A stretch of DNA of 64,000 nucleotides from Azotobacter chroococcum (GCF_004339665.1 NZ_SMMU01000007.1:1-64000); one strand, 5' to 3'. Counted from the stretch's first letter, positions 53,797-63,608 are shown. Notes: generated by a model not told the origin, from the sequence alone. A program made the numbers and translations.

Positions 53797-54331
53797 CAAC
53801 CTGCTGCCGCCCAACGCCACGGTCCTGGAGCGCGCGCTCGCGCAGGCCTCGGCGCCGCTGGGCGAACTCCCGGTGCCGCTGCGCGAGCTGTGGAACCCCG
53901 ACACCTGCCCCGAGCACCTGCTGCCCTGGCTTGCCTGGTCGCTGTCGCTCGACAGCTGGCAGCCCTACTGGCCGGAGGCGATCAAGCGCGAGCGGATCAG
54001 GCAGGCGGTGGAGATCGCCCGCCGCAAGGGCACGGCGAAGAGCGTGCGCGACGTGGTCAGCTCGTTCGGCTCATCGCTGGCCCTGCGCGAGTGGTGGCAG
54101 ACCATGCCCAAGGGCACCCCGCACACCTTCGAGGTGGTGCTGACCCTCGGCGCCGGCGTGCCCAACACCGCCGCCTACCAGCAGGACATCATCGGCGAGA
54201 TCGAGCGCACCAAGCCGGTCCGCAGCCATTTCACGTTCACGCTCGGCCTGTCCGCCACCGGCGGCCTCGGGCTGCAGGGTGTCGCCCGCCCCATCGTCTA
54301 TCGCAGAATCCAGGCTGTAGAGGCCCCCTGA
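53789..54331 (+). CDS. I: Tail protein I (P2 gpI family)
   Basis: A 180-residue baseplate protein (LPWLAWSLSLDSWQPYWPE; ARRKGTAKSVRDVVSSFGS). Confidence 0.95.
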   Translation: MSDNLLPPNATVLERALAQASAPLGELPVPLRELWNPDTCPEHLLPWLAWSLSLDSWQPYWPEAIKRERIRQAVEIARRKGTAKSVRDVVSSFGSSLALREWWQTMPKGTPHTFEVVLTLGAGVPNTAAYQQDIIGEIERTKPVRSHFTFTLGLSATGGLGLQGVARPIVYRRIQAVEAP

Positions 54332-54332
54332 C

Positions 54333-56168
54333 ATGGCACTCCAGATCACCATCACCGACGCCGGCCGGGCCGAGATCGTCAACGCCCAGAACACCGGCAC
54401 AGGCCCGGTCGTCATCAGCCAGGTCGGCGTAGGCACTGGCCAGTACGCCCCCAGCAAGACCCAGACGGCCCTGCAGGGCGAGATCAAGCGCATCGGGACG
54501 ATCGGCGGCCAGGTCGTTGCCGACGACACTATCCACGTCACCGTCAAGGATGAAGGGGCCGACGCCTACGACGTCGGCGAGTTCGGCCTGTTCAGTGCCA
54601 GCGGCACGCTGCTGGCGGTGTATTCGCAGCCGGCCGTCTCGGGCTGGATCATCGAGAAGGCCAGCGCCTCGACCCTGCTGCTGGCCGTCGACATCGTTCT
54701 GGAAAGCCTCGACGCCGATACCCTGACCTTCGGCGACGTCGTCTTTATTAACCCGCCGGCCACCACCGAGGTGGCGGGTGTTGTCGAACTGGCCACTGTC
54801 GCGGAAACCCTGGCCGGCGAAGACAGTTCGCGTGCGGTCCATCCGGAGGGGCTGGCCGCCGTGATCGAGGCCCTCGGCCTCGGCACGGCCTCGACCCGTG
54901 ATTACAGTTCGACAAATGTGCCGGGAACCGTCATGTATCGCGATGGCAACGGCAATGTTGCGGTCGCCATCATCTATGGCGATCTGGATGGCCTGGCAGC
55001 CGCCGCGAGCAAGCTGGAAACAGCGCGAACCATCAACGGCGTCCCCTTCGACGGCACGGCGAACATCGTCATCGCCGACGGAACCAAGGAGCCAGCCCTC
55101 GGCTTCACCCCGGTGCAGCAGGGCGGCGGCGCCGGCATGCTGTCGAACAAGGTCATGATCGGGTACGACGGCAACGGAAACTTGATCTTCCAGGTCGATG
55201 CGACGGCCTTTGGCAAGCTGTGGAGCGAGAACAACCAACTGGGGCTTGGCACCACGGCGGAATCCGCCCGTGCGGCGCTGTATCTGGGCGACGCGGCGAC
55301 CCTGAATGGCACCTCGCTGAATACCCCCGGAACCATTGTCGTGCGCGACGGCAATGGCGATGTTGCCGTGCGCTACCTGGTCGGCGAGCTGGTCGGTCTG
55401 GCGGAGAGGGCGACGAAGCTGAACGTCGCACGGACCATCAACGGTGTGCCGTTCGACGGCACGGCAAATATCTCAATCACGACGGTGCCGACCGCGCCGC
55501 CCGGATCGAACAGCACCCTGATCGCCAACACGGCATTCGTGCAGGCAGCCATCGCCGCCCTGGTGAACAGCTCGCCGGCCACGCTCGATACTCTCAACGA
55601 GTTGGCGGCGTCGCTGGGCAACGACCCGAACTTCGCGACAACCGTCGTCAACTGGCTGTCCGGGAAGGTCAACCGGGACAGCATTACGGATGCGGGGTTT
55701 GCCAACGGAGACACGAACTATCCCTACTTCCGTGCTGCAGCCGATGGCGTGGTCCATTATCTGCAGAAAGCCCTGGGCTTCACACCGGTGCGCCAGGGCG
55801 GCGGGGCTTACCAGCTGACCAACGTCGTCTATATCGGCTTCGATGGATCGGCCCTGCGCGCTCAGGTTGATGCAACAGACCTCGGGCAGCTCTGGAGCGA
55901 CTATAACGGTGTCCAGAAAGTTGTCGCTGCCATTGCCGCCATGGCAGTCGGCTCCGTAGCTTCCTATGCCCTCTGTGTTGTGGGCGGCGGCTCGGCCGGT
56001 GTCGCCGTTCCGGCCGGCACGCTCGTAGCCGGCAGCAGCCTGCGCTTCGCCGCGGCATCCGGGGACTATTCCAGCGCCCCGGACGGGACCTGGCGCGTCA
56101 TGGGGCATCTGTTCGACGCAAACCTTGACGACACCAACTCCGTCACGCTGTGCCTGAGGGTTTCCTGA
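54333..56168 (+). CDS. H: Tail fibre protein (P2 gpH-like)
   Basis: A 611-residue fibre. The N-terminus (LQITITDAGRAEIVNAQNTG) is the DUF3751-like attachment domain. The shaft has duplicated modules: ARTINGVPFDGTANI occurs twice, and GFTPV.QGGGA...GYDG / GFDG with VDAT...LWS occurs twice. The C-terminus is probably the receptor-binding tip. It sets host range. Confidence 0.9.
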   Translation: MALQITITDAGRAEIVNAQNTGTGPVVISQVGVGTGQYAPSKTQTALQGEIKRIGTIGGQVVADDTIHVTVKDEGADAYDVGEFGLFSASGTLLAVYSQPAVSGWIIEKASASTLLLAVDIVLESLDADTLTFGDVVFINPPATTEVAGVVELATVAETLAGEDSSRAVHPEGLAAVIEALGLGTASTRDYSSTNVPGTVMYRDGNGNVAVAIIYGDLDGLAAAASKLETARTINGVPFDGTANIVIADGTKEPALGFTPVQQGGGAGMLSNKVMIGYDGNGNLIFQVDATAFGKLWSENNQLGLGTTAESARAALYLGDAATLNGTSLNTPGTIVVRDGNGDVAVRYLVGELVGLAERATKLNVARTINGVPFDGTANISITTVPTAPPGSNSTLIANTAFVQAAIAALVNSSPATLDTLNELAASLGNDPNFATTVVNWLSGKVNRDSITDAGFANGDTNYPYFRAAADGVVHYLQKALGFTPVRQGGGAYQLTNVVYIGFDGSALRAQVDATDLGQLWSDYNGVQKVVAAIAAMAVGSVASYALCVVGGGSAGVAVPAGTLVAGSSLRFAAASGDYSSAPDGTWRVMGHLFDANLDDTNSVTLCLRVS

Positions 56169-56641
56169 TGCAAGTTCGCAACCTGAGTTACAACGCGCGC
56201 GGCACCATCGACTGCGAGATCGAGCACCCGGCGCTCGGCTGGATACCGTTCACCGCCTCGCCAGGCGATGTCGAGGAGCTGGGCCGCTCCATCTATGCGG
56301 CAGCCATGACCGGCGAGCACGGCGAGATCGCGCCCTATGTCGCGCCGGTGCCCACCGTCGACGAGCTGGCCAGGCAGTATGAACGGGAGGTGCAGCAGCA
56401 CCTGGACGCCACCGCCAAGGGCTACGGCTACGACGACATCAAGAGCGCCGTGACTTACGCCGACGAGCCGGCGGTGCCCAGGTTCCAGATCGAAGGCCTT
56501 GCTTTCCGCGCCTGGCGGTCGCTGTGCTGGGACTACTGCTACAGCCTGCTCGATGCGGTCCAGGCCGGCACGACGCCGCTGCCCGCCCTCGAGGACGTGA
56601 TCGCCGGGCTGCCGGCGCTGGAGGTCAGCTATGGCAACTAA
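56168..56641 (+). CDS. Tail fibre assembly-position protein
   Basis: A 157-residue protein in the place of P2 gpG. It has a typical C-terminal core (AKGYGYDDIKSAVTYADEPA; FRAWRSLCWDYCYSLLDA) found beside phage fibre genes. Probably a fibre chaperone or tip protein. Start overlaps the H stop (TGATG). Confidence 0.75.
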   Translation: MQVRNLSYNARGTIDCEIEHPALGWIPFTASPGDVEELGRSIYAAAMTGEHGEIAPYVAPVPTVDELARQYEREVQQHLDATAKGYGYDDIKSAVTYADEPAVPRFQIEGLAFRAWRSLCWDYCYSLLDAVQAGTTPLPALEDVIAGLPALEVSYGN

Positions 56642-56927
56642 GCTCGACCTCTACCGCCCCGACCGCCGCCGCCGACCCTATTGGCTCGGCCTGCTGATCG
56701 CCCTGGATCAACTGGCCAACGCGGCGCTGGCCGGCTACGTCGACGAGACGCTGAGCAGCCGGGCGCACCGCGAAGGCTGGACCATTGCCGAGCGCCTGAT
56801 CGACAGCCTGTTCTTCTGGGACCGCCAGGGCGAGATCCGCCACTGCGAACTGGCGTTCTATGGCGAGCTGGTCCGCGAGCACTTCCCGCCATCGGCCGCC
56901 CCTGACCCGCTACCGGCCAGCGCCTGA
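56631..56927 (+). CDS. Small phage protein after the fibre genes
   Basis: A 98-residue protein (PYWLGLLIALDQLANAALAG; AERLIDSLFFWDRQGEIRHC). Similar small proteins occur in Pseudomonas phages; the function is unknown. Overlaps the previous gene by 11 nt. Confidence 0.65.
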   Translation: MATKLDLYRPDRRRRPYWLGLLIALDQLANAALAGYVDETLSSRAHREGWTIAERLIDSLFFWDRQGEIRHCELAFYGELVREHFPPSAAPDPLPASA

Positions 56928-56935
56928 CCTCATCC

Positions 56936-56954
56936 TGTAGCGCGCCGCGCTACA
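56936..56954. promoter_or_regulatory. 19-bp palindrome in front of FI
   Basis: Third identical copy of TGTAGCGCGCCGCGCTACA, centred 85 bp before the FI start, at the P2 late promoter PF position. Confidence 0.75.
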
Positions 56955-57029
56955 ACCCCAGCCGCTACCCGATTCTCCGCCCGCGCGCCACCCTGCGCAG
57001 GACTTACCCATCCTGCGCAGGAGCATCCC

Positions 57030-58220
57030 ATGCCCGGTGATTACCATCACGGCATACGCGTCGTCGAAGCCAGCGACGGCACGCGCCCGATTCGCACCGT
57101 CTCCACCGCCGTCGTCGGCGTCGTCTGTACTGGCAGCGATGCCGACGCTGCCGCCTTTCCGCTCGACACTCCGGTGCTGGTGACCAACGTCCAGGCCGCC
57201 ATCGGCAAGGCCGGCACCCTCGGCACCTTGGCCGCGACTCTGGACGCCATCGCCGACCAGACCAACGCCATCACCGTGGTGGTGCGCGTTGCCGACGGCG
57301 AGGGCGTCGACGCCGCGGCGAAGGAGGCCGACCAGAACACCAAGATCATCGGCACCACCACGGCCGGCGGCCAGATGACCGGCCTCAAGGCCCTGCTGGC
57401 CGCCCAGGCGCAGCTCGGCGTCAAGCCGCGCATCCTCGGCGTACCGGGCCTCGACAGCCTGGCCGTGGCCACCGAGCTGGTCAGCATCGCCCAGAAGCTC
57501 CGCGGCTTCGCCTATGTCTCGGCCTGGGACTGCGCCACCAAGGAAGAAGCCGTGGCCTACCGCGACGGCCTCGGCGCCCGCGAGGTGATGGTCATCTGGC
57601 CGGACTTCATGGCCTGGGACACCGTCAGCAGCAGCACCGAGACGGCTCCGGCCGTTGCCCGGGCGCTCGGCCTGCGCGCCAAGATCGACAACGAGGTGGG
57701 CTGGCACAAGACGCTCTCCAACGTCGTGGTCAACGGCGTCACCGGTATCAGCAAGGACGTGTTCTGGGACCTGCAGGACCCGGCCACCGACGCCGGCTAC
57801 CTCAACGCGAACGAAGTCACCACCCTGATCCGCCGCGACGGCTTCCGCTTCTGGGGTTCGCGCACCTGCTCGGCTGACCCCTTGTTCGCCTTCGAGTCCG
57901 CCACCCGCACCGCCCAGGTGCTGGCCGACACCATCGCCGAAGGGCATCTGTGGGCCGCCGACAAGCCGATGCACCCGTCCCTGGTTCGCGACATCCTGGA
58001 GGGCGTCAACGCCAAGTTCCGCGAGCTGAAGCGCCTGGGCTACATCATCGACGCCGAGGCCTGGTACGACCCGGCCCTCAACGACCAGGTCACCCTGTCG
58101 GCCGGCAAGCTCTACATCGACTACGCCTACACGCCGGTCCCGCCGCTGGAAAACCTGAACTTCAACCAGCGGATCACCGACCGCTTCCTGGCCGACTTCG
58201 CCAGCCGGATCAACGCCTGA
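57030..58220 (+). CDS. FI: Contractile tail sheath (P2 gpFI family)
   Basis: A 396-residue sheath subunit (YHHGIRVVEASDGTRPIRTV; FAYVSAWDCATKEEAVAYRD; QRITDRFLADFASRINA at the end). Shows that the tail is contractile (myovirus). Confidence 0.96.
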   Translation: MPGDYHHGIRVVEASDGTRPIRTVSTAVVGVVCTGSDADAAAFPLDTPVLVTNVQAAIGKAGTLGTLAATLDAIADQTNAITVVVRVADGEGVDAAAKEADQNTKIIGTTTAGGQMTGLKALLAAQAQLGVKPRILGVPGLDSLAVATELVSIAQKLRGFAYVSAWDCATKEEAVAYRDGLGAREVMVIWPDFMAWDTVSSSTETAPAVARALGLRAKIDNEVGWHKTLSNVVVNGVTGISKDVFWDLQDPATDAGYLNANEVTTLIRRDGFRFWGSRTCSADPLFAFESATRTAQVLADTIAEGHLWAADKPMHPSLVRDILEGVNAKFRELKRLGYIIDAEAWYDPALNDQVTLSAGKLYIDYAYTPVPPLENLNFNQRITDRFLADFASRINA

Positions 58221-58235
58221 TAGGAGCCCGCCAGC

Positions 58236-58751
58236 ATGGCACTGCCCCGCAAACTGAAGAACCTGAACCTGTTCAACGACGGCAACAGCTACCTGGGCGT
58301 TTCCCGCTCCTGCACGCTGCCGCCCCTGGCCCGCAAGATGGAAAGCTACAGGGGCGGCGGCATGGGCGGCCCGGTCAAGGTCGACCTCGGCCTCTCCGAC
58401 GACGGCCTCCAGTTCGAGTGGACCCTCGGTGGCCTCGACCTGACCGTGCTGCGCCAGTTCGGCACAACCCGCGCCGACGGCGTGCTGCTGCGCTTCGCCG
58501 GCTCCTACCAGCAGGACGACACCGGCGAGGTCATGGCCGTGGAAATCGTGGTCCGTGGCCGCCACGAGGAAATCAACCTGGGCGACGCGGAGGCCGGCGA
58601 GGACACCGAGGTCAGCATCGTCACCACCTGCAGCTACTACAAGCTGATCGTCAACGGAAACACCGAGATCGAGATCGACCTGCTCAACATGGTCGAGATC
58701 GTCAACGGCGTGGACCTGATGGCCGAACACCGCCGCGCCATCGGCCTGTAA
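58236..58751 (+). CDS. FII: Tail tube protein (P2 gpFII family)
   Basis: A 171-residue tube subunit (LPRKLKNLNLFNDGNSYLG; KMESYRGGGMGGPVKVDLG). Confidence 0.96.
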   Translation: MALPRKLKNLNLFNDGNSYLGVSRSCTLPPLARKMESYRGGGMGGPVKVDLGLSDDGLQFEWTLGGLDLTVLRQFGTTRADGVLLRFAGSYQQDDTGEVMAVEIVVRGRHEEINLGDAEAGEDTEVSIVTTCSYYKLIVNGNTEIEIDLLNMVEIVNGVDLMAEHRRAIGL

Positions 58752-58817
58752 GGCATGCCCGGCCACCTGCCGCCGGCGCGCTCGCCGGCACCACCCAGCA
58801 CAACCAGGAGCACCCCC

Positions 58818-59117
58818 ATGACCCAGACCACCAAGACCGTCACCCTCGACAATCCGATCGTCCGCGGCGAGCAGACCATCACCACCATCGAGCTGCGCAA
58901 GCCGGACTCCGGCAGCCTGCGCGGCGTCACCCTCACAGACGTGCTGCAGATGGACGTCAACGCGCTGTTCGTCGTCCTGCCGCGCATCAGCACGCCGGCG
59001 CTCACCAAGCCCGAACTGCTGCAGATGGACCCGGCCGACCTGCTGCAGCTGGGCAGCGAGGTCACCGTTTTTTTGTTGCCGAAGTCGGCGAAGGTGGATG
59101 TCTCCCCCGCTGCGTAG
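58818..59117 (+). CDS. E: Tail assembly protein E
   Basis: A 99-residue tail chaperone (VTLDNPIVRGEQTITTIEL). A T-TTT-TTG slippery site near its end allows a -1 shift into the E' frame, giving an E+E' fusion of about 148 residues from 58818 to 59263. ATG 58818 has AGGAG upstream. Confidence 0.93.
   Translation: MTQTTKTVTLDNPIVRGEQTITTIELRKPDSGSLRGVTLTDVLQMDVNALFVVLPRISTPALTKPELLQMDPADLLQLGSEVTVFLLPKSAKVDVSPAA
59069..59075 (+). promoter_or_regulatory. Programmed -1 frameshift site in E
   Basis: T TTT TTG in the E reading frame, identical to the heptamer used in P2 to make E+E'. The -1 frame is open through to the E' stop at 59263. Confidence 0.88.
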
Positions 59118-59125
59118 AAGACGCC

Positions 59126-59263
59126 ATGGCCGACCTGGCCATGGTCTTTCACTGGGGGCCGGCGGACCTTGACCCGCTGTCCCTCACCGATCTGATGGAG
59201 TGGCGCGAGCGCGCTCGGCAGCGCTGGGAGGGCCAGCAGCATGGCACGCGATCTAAGGCTTGA
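59126..59263 (+). CDS. E': GpE' tail assembly segment
   Basis: A 45-residue reading frame (MADLAMVFHWGPADLDPLSL) that is mainly made as the C-terminal part of the E+E' fusion after the -1 shift. Overlaps the T start. Confidence 0.88.
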   Translation: MADLAMVFHWGPADLDPLSLTDLMEWRERARQRWEGQQHGTRSKA

Positions 59264-61679
59264 AGTCATCCTGCAGGCGGTCGACCGCGCGACGCGCCCG
59301 ATCCGCGCTGTAACCCAGGGCGGCAGCGAGCTGGCCAGCACGCTCAAGGCGAGCCGCGAGGCGCTCAAGGGCCTGCAGAACCAGCAGAAGGACGTGGAGA
59401 GCTTTCGCGCGGTGCAGGCCGCCTCGAAGCAGACCAGCGAGGCGATCCGGGCCAACCGGGAGCGAATCAAGGCGCTGTCCGAGCAGATGGCGGTGGCGGC
59501 CCGCCCCACGCGGCAAATGACCACCGAATTCCAGCGTGCCATGCGCGAGGGCCACAAGCTCAAGGCCAGTTACAGCGAACAGCAACGCCAGCTGCAGACG
59601 CTGCAGACCCGCCTGAACTCAGCCGGCATCCAGACCAACCGCCTGGGCGCCGAGGAGCTGCGCCTGCGCCGGCGGATCGAGCAGAGCACGCGCAGCATCA
59701 CTCAACAACAGGACAGCATGCGGCGCCTGGCCCAGCAACAGGAGCGGCTGGCCAAGGCGAGAGACGCCTACGCGCAGGCCAAGGAGCGTGCTGGCGGTAT
59801 CGCTTCAATGGGCGCAGTAGGAATTGCGGAAGGCTATGCCCTGTCCCGACCGCTGGCGGCCGTGATGGGCGCCTACGCGCCGGCCGAGGATGCAGCGGCC
59901 CAGCTGCGCGCCTCGATGATGGGCGCCGATGGCAGCGTCGCGGAGGACTTCGCCAAGATCAGCGCCTTGGCAACCAGCCTGGGCGATCGCCTGCCAGGCA
60001 CCACCGCGCAGTTCCAGGAAATGATGACCATGCTGCGCCGGCAGGGTATCAGCGCGCAGTCGATCCTAGGCGGTACCGGCGAGGCGGCAGCCTACCTCGC
60101 AGTCCAGCTCAAGATGGGCAGTACCGATGCCGCCGAGTTCGCGGCCAAGATGCAGGATGCCACCCGAACCACCGAGGGCGACATGATGGGGCTGATGGAC
60201 ATGATCCAGCGCACCTTCTACCTCGGCGTCGACTCGACCAACATGCTCTATGGATTTTCCAAGCTCTCCCCGGCGCTGGGCATCCTCCGCAAGAGTGGTC
60301 TCGAGGCAGCCAACACCCTGGCCCCGCTGCTGGTGATGATGGACCAGGTAGGCATGAGCGGGGAGCCGGCAGGCAATGCCCTGCGCAAGGTGTTCCAGGC
60401 AGGGCTGAACCTGGACAAGGTCAGCAAGGCCAACAAGGAGATCAAGAAGCTCGGCATCAGCCTCGACTTCACCGACGGCAAGGGCGAGTTCGGCGGGCTT
60501 GAAAAGCTGTTCGCTCAACTCGACAAGCTCAAGAAGCTGAATAGCGTCCAGCGGACCAGCGTACTGTCCACCGTCTTCGGCGATGACGCCGAGACGCTAC
60601 AGGTCGTGCAGACCATGATCGACAAGGGCATAGCCGGCTATCAGGAGGTGGCCGGAAAGATGCAGGCCCAGGCCGACCTGCGCAAGCGCGTCGACGACCA
60701 GCTCAAGACTCTGACCAACGTCATCGACGCCGCCCAGGGCAGCTGGACCAATGCCATGGCCGAGTTCGGCGCCGCCGTGGCTCCCGAATTGAAAGGCCTG
60801 ATCCAATGGCTTGGCAGCATCGCCAGCGGCATCGGCGCCTGGGCGCGGGAAAACCCGCAACTGGCCGGGACGCTGGTCAAGGTGACGGCCGGCATCAGCG
60901 CATTGGCGTTTGCTGGCGGTGCGCTGGCCATCGGCATGGCCGGGTTGATTGGGCCGTTCGCCATGGCCAAGCTCGCCATCTCGACCTTCGGTATTACCAC
61001 CGGCATCGCCCTCGGTCCGGTTTTGCTGATCATCGCCGCGGTAGCAGCACTGGCCGGCGGCGCCTACTTGATCTGGAAGCACTGGGGCACCTTGGGGCCG
61101 AAGTTCGCCGCGCTGTGGGAGGGGGTCAAGGCCCAGTTCGCCAGCCTGATGACCTGGTTCGCCGGCCTGCCGGAGCGCTTCCGCCAGTTCGGCGCTGACA
61201 TCCTCCAGGGTCTGGCCAATGGCATCACCGGCGCCCTCGGCAGCGTCAAGACGGCCATCACCGGAGCCGGCGGCGCGGTCATCGGCTGGTTCAAGGAGAA
61301 GCTCGGCATCCACTCGCCCAGCCGCGTCTTCGCCCAGTTGGGCGGCTTCACCATGCAGGGTCTCGAGCAGGGGCTGCTGAAAGGGCAGGACGGGCCGCTC
61401 GCCGCCGTCGCCGGCCTGGGCCGGCAGCTGACCCAGGCCGGTGCGCTCACTGTTGGCGTGGGGGCGGCCGGCAGCGCCCTGGCGATCGACAGCCGCCCGC
61501 CGCTGGCTGCCGGTGGCGCGGCGCCCATCGTCGTCCAGGGCGACACCATCCAGATCATCATCCAGGCCGGCGCCGGCAGCAACACGGGCGACCTGGCACA
61601 GCAGATCAACCGCATCCTCGATGATCGCGAGCGCGCCAAGGCCGCCCGCGTGCGTTCCCGCCTGCACGACCAGGAGTAA
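59241..61679 (+). CDS. T: Tail tape measure protein (P2 gpT family)
   Basis: An 812-residue protein that sets tail length. N-terminal coiled coil (residues about 25-180), conserved TP901-type core (QFQEMMTMLRRQGISAQSIL; MDQVGMSGEPAGNALRKVFQ), membrane-like segments near 560-610 (LAFAGGALAIGMAGLIGPF) and a C-terminal KEKLGIHSPSRVFAQLGG. Confidence 0.95.
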   Translation: MARDLRLEVILQAVDRATRPIRAVTQGGSELASTLKASREALKGLQNQQKDVESFRAVQAASKQTSEAIRANRERIKALSEQMAVAARPTRQMTTEFQRAMREGHKLKASYSEQQRQLQTLQTRLNSAGIQTNRLGAEELRLRRRIEQSTRSITQQQDSMRRLAQQQERLAKARDAYAQAKERAGGIASMGAVGIAEGYALSRPLAAVMGAYAPAEDAAAQLRASMMGADGSVAEDFAKISALATSLGDRLPGTTAQFQEMMTMLRRQGISAQSILGGTGEAAAYLAVQLKMGSTDAAEFAAKMQDATRTTEGDMMGLMDMIQRTFYLGVDSTNMLYGFSKLSPALGILRKSGLEAANTLAPLLVMMDQVGMSGEPAGNALRKVFQAGLNLDKVSKANKEIKKLGISLDFTDGKGEFGGLEKLFAQLDKLKKLNSVQRTSVLSTVFGDDAETLQVVQTMIDKGIAGYQEVAGKMQAQADLRKRVDDQLKTLTNVIDAAQGSWTNAMAEFGAAVAPELKGLIQWLGSIASGIGAWARENPQLAGTLVKVTAGISALAFAGGALAIGMAGLIGPFAMAKLAISTFGITTGIALGPVLLIIAAVAALAGGAYLIWKHWGTLGPKFAALWEGVKAQFASLMTWFAGLPERFRQFGADILQGLANGITGALGSVKTAITGAGGAVIGWFKEKLGIHSPSRVFAQLGGFTMQGLEQGLLKGQDGPLAAVAGLGRQLTQAGALTVGVGAAGSALAIDSRPPLAAGGAAPIVVQGDTIQIIIQAGAGSNTGDLAQQINRILDDRERAKAARVRSRLHDQE

Positions 61680-61685
61680 CCCGCC

Positions 61686-62129
61686 ATGATGATGGCCCTC
61701 GGGCAATTCGTGTTTTCCCTGTCGACCCTGGCCTACCAGGAATTCCAGCGGCAGACTGACTGGCGGCACGGCTCGACCAGCCGCATCGGCGCCCGCCCGG
61801 CGCGGCAGTTCCTGGGGGCTGGGGACGACAGCATCACCCTGCCGGGCGTGCTGCTGCCCGAGCTGACCGGCGGCAGGCCAAGCCTCGACGAGATCCGCGA
61901 AATGGCCGACACCGGCAAGGCATGGGTCCTGGTCGAGGGCACGGGGCGGATTTACGGGCTGTGGGTGATCGAGAGCCTGAGCGAGACGCACAGCCTGTTC
62001 TTCGCCGACGGCACCGCCCGGCGCATCGAGTTCAGCCTGGTGCTCAAGCGCATCGACGACGACCGGATCGACCAGCTCGGCACGCTGGTCAGCACGGCGG
62101 CCGATCAGCTCCTCGAGGAGCTGCTGTGA
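61686..62129 (+). CDS. U: Tail protein U (P2 gpU family)
   Basis: A 147-residue tail-end protein (LGQFVFSLSTLAYQEFQRQ; GLWVIESLSETHSLFF). Overlaps D by 4 nt. Confidence 0.95.
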   Translation: MMMALGQFVFSLSTLAYQEFQRQTDWRHGSTSRIGARPARQFLGAGDDSITLPGVLLPELTGGRPSLDEIREMADTGKAWVLVEGTGRIYGLWVIESLSETHSLFFADGTARRIEFSLVLKRIDDDRIDQLGTLVSTAADQLLEELL

Positions 62130-63322
62130 ACGCTGCCTATCCGTACCCGATCTGCCGCGTGGTGGTGGACGGCCGCGACATCACCGCCGCGATCACCCGG
62201 CGCCTGATCGGCATCAGCCTTACCGACAACCGTGGCCTCGAGGCCGACACCCTGGACATCCAGCTCAGCGACCACGACGGGCAGCTCGCCATCCCGCCGC
62301 GCGGCGCGACGGTGCAGCTCTGGCTGGGCTGGAGCGACAGCGGCCTGGTCGACAAGGGAAGCTACACGGTCGACGAAACCGAGCACAGCGGCGCCCCGGA
62401 CGTGCTGTCCATCCGCGCCCGCTCGGTCGACCTGCGCGAGGGGCTGAAGTCGAAGCGCGAACGCAGCTGGGACCAGAAGGCCCTGGGCGACATCATCAAG
62501 GCCATCGCCACGAGCAACCGCCTCGAGGCCGTCATCGCGTCGAGCCTCGCGCAGATCCCGCTGGCCCACCTTGACCAGGCCAACGAGAGCGACGCCAACC
62601 TGCTGGCCCGCCTGGGCGAGCAGCACGACGCCATCGCCACCGTGAAGGCCGGCCGGCTGCTGTTCATGCCCGCCGGCAAGAGCACCACCGCCAGCGGCCT
62701 GCCGCTGCCGCACATCACCCTGACCCGCGCGGACGGCGACCAGCACCGCTTCCTGCAGGCCGACCGCGACAGCTACAGCGGCGTGCGCGCCTACTACTAC
62801 GACACCAACAGCGCAGAGAAGAAGGAGGCGATCGCCGGGGAAAAGGACAACCTCAAGGACCTGCGCCACGTCTACACCGACCAGGCCAGCGCCCTCAACG
62901 CCGCCCGCGGCGAGTGGAGCCGCCTGCAGCGCGGCACGGCGACGCTCAGCTACACCCTGGCCCGGGGCCGCCCGGACCTGATCCCCGAGCTGACCTACAC
63001 CCTGATTGGCATCAAGGACGAGATCGCCGCCATCACCTGGCTGGGCGCCCATGTCGCGCACAGCTTCACCGCCGATGCCTACACCACCAGCCTGGAGCTG
63101 GAGTCCAAGCTGCCGGATGGCGAGGAGATCCTCGACCTGGCGGAGGAGGCGACCGACTACACCGGCGTGCTGGCCTGGTACCGGGATGAGAAGACGGGCA
63201 AGGAAAGCAAGGTCACCGCCGGCGATCAGACCCGGCCCACGCGCCTGACACCGCTCTACACGAGCAAGGCGGCGGCGGAGAAGGCCGTGGAGAAGGCGTG
63301 GAAGAAGATGCAGGCAGCATAA
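62126..63322 (+). CDS. D: Late control protein D (P2 gpD family)
   Basis: A 398-residue tail/baseplate hub protein (TRRLIGISLTDNRGLEADTL; GATVQLWLGWSDSGLVDKGS). The start is GTG 62126 overlapping the U stop. Last gene of the P2 late set; the ogr-type activator that follows D in P2 is not present in the remaining 680 bases. Confidence 0.93.
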   Translation: MNAAYPYPICRVVVDGRDITAAITRRLIGISLTDNRGLEADTLDIQLSDHDGQLAIPPRGATVQLWLGWSDSGLVDKGSYTVDETEHSGAPDVLSIRARSVDLREGLKSKRERSWDQKALGDIIKAIATSNRLEAVIASSLAQIPLAHLDQANESDANLLARLGEQHDAIATVKAGRLLFMPAGKSTTASGLPLPHITLTRADGDQHRFLQADRDSYSGVRAYYYDTNSAEKKEAIAGEKDNLKDLRHVYTDQASALNAARGEWSRLQRGTATLSYTLARGRPDLIPELTYTLIGIKDEIAAITWLGAHVAHSFTADAYTTSLELESKLPDGEEILDLAEEATDYTGVLAWYRDEKTGKESKVTAGDQTRPTRLTPLYTSKAAAEKAVEKAWKKMQAA

Positions 63323-63608
63323 ATATAAGAAATGGATATAAGTACTTTAAATTCGGAAAAATAAAATGCTTAGGTTTGTTAGGGCTATATATCGTTTGTT
63401 TAGTTTTAAAAACACAAACTTAAGTGAATTATATAAAGGCTCGGCTACCGCTCGTCCAGTAATTCATTCTTCAAGAACTTAATTTCTATGTTTTGCTCTC
63501 AATTCATAGGGCAGTTATTTTGCTCTATAAATGCCTGATTAGTATTAAAGCGGCTTGCAATGTAATTATTATATTTATAAGTTAGGGCGTAGATAGGAGA
63601 AAATAATC
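63323..63608. other. AT-rich gap after D
   Basis: 286 bp with an abrupt fall in GC content and no gene. It should carry the promoter of the KGG-repeat gene; no activator site was recognised. Confidence 0.6.
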
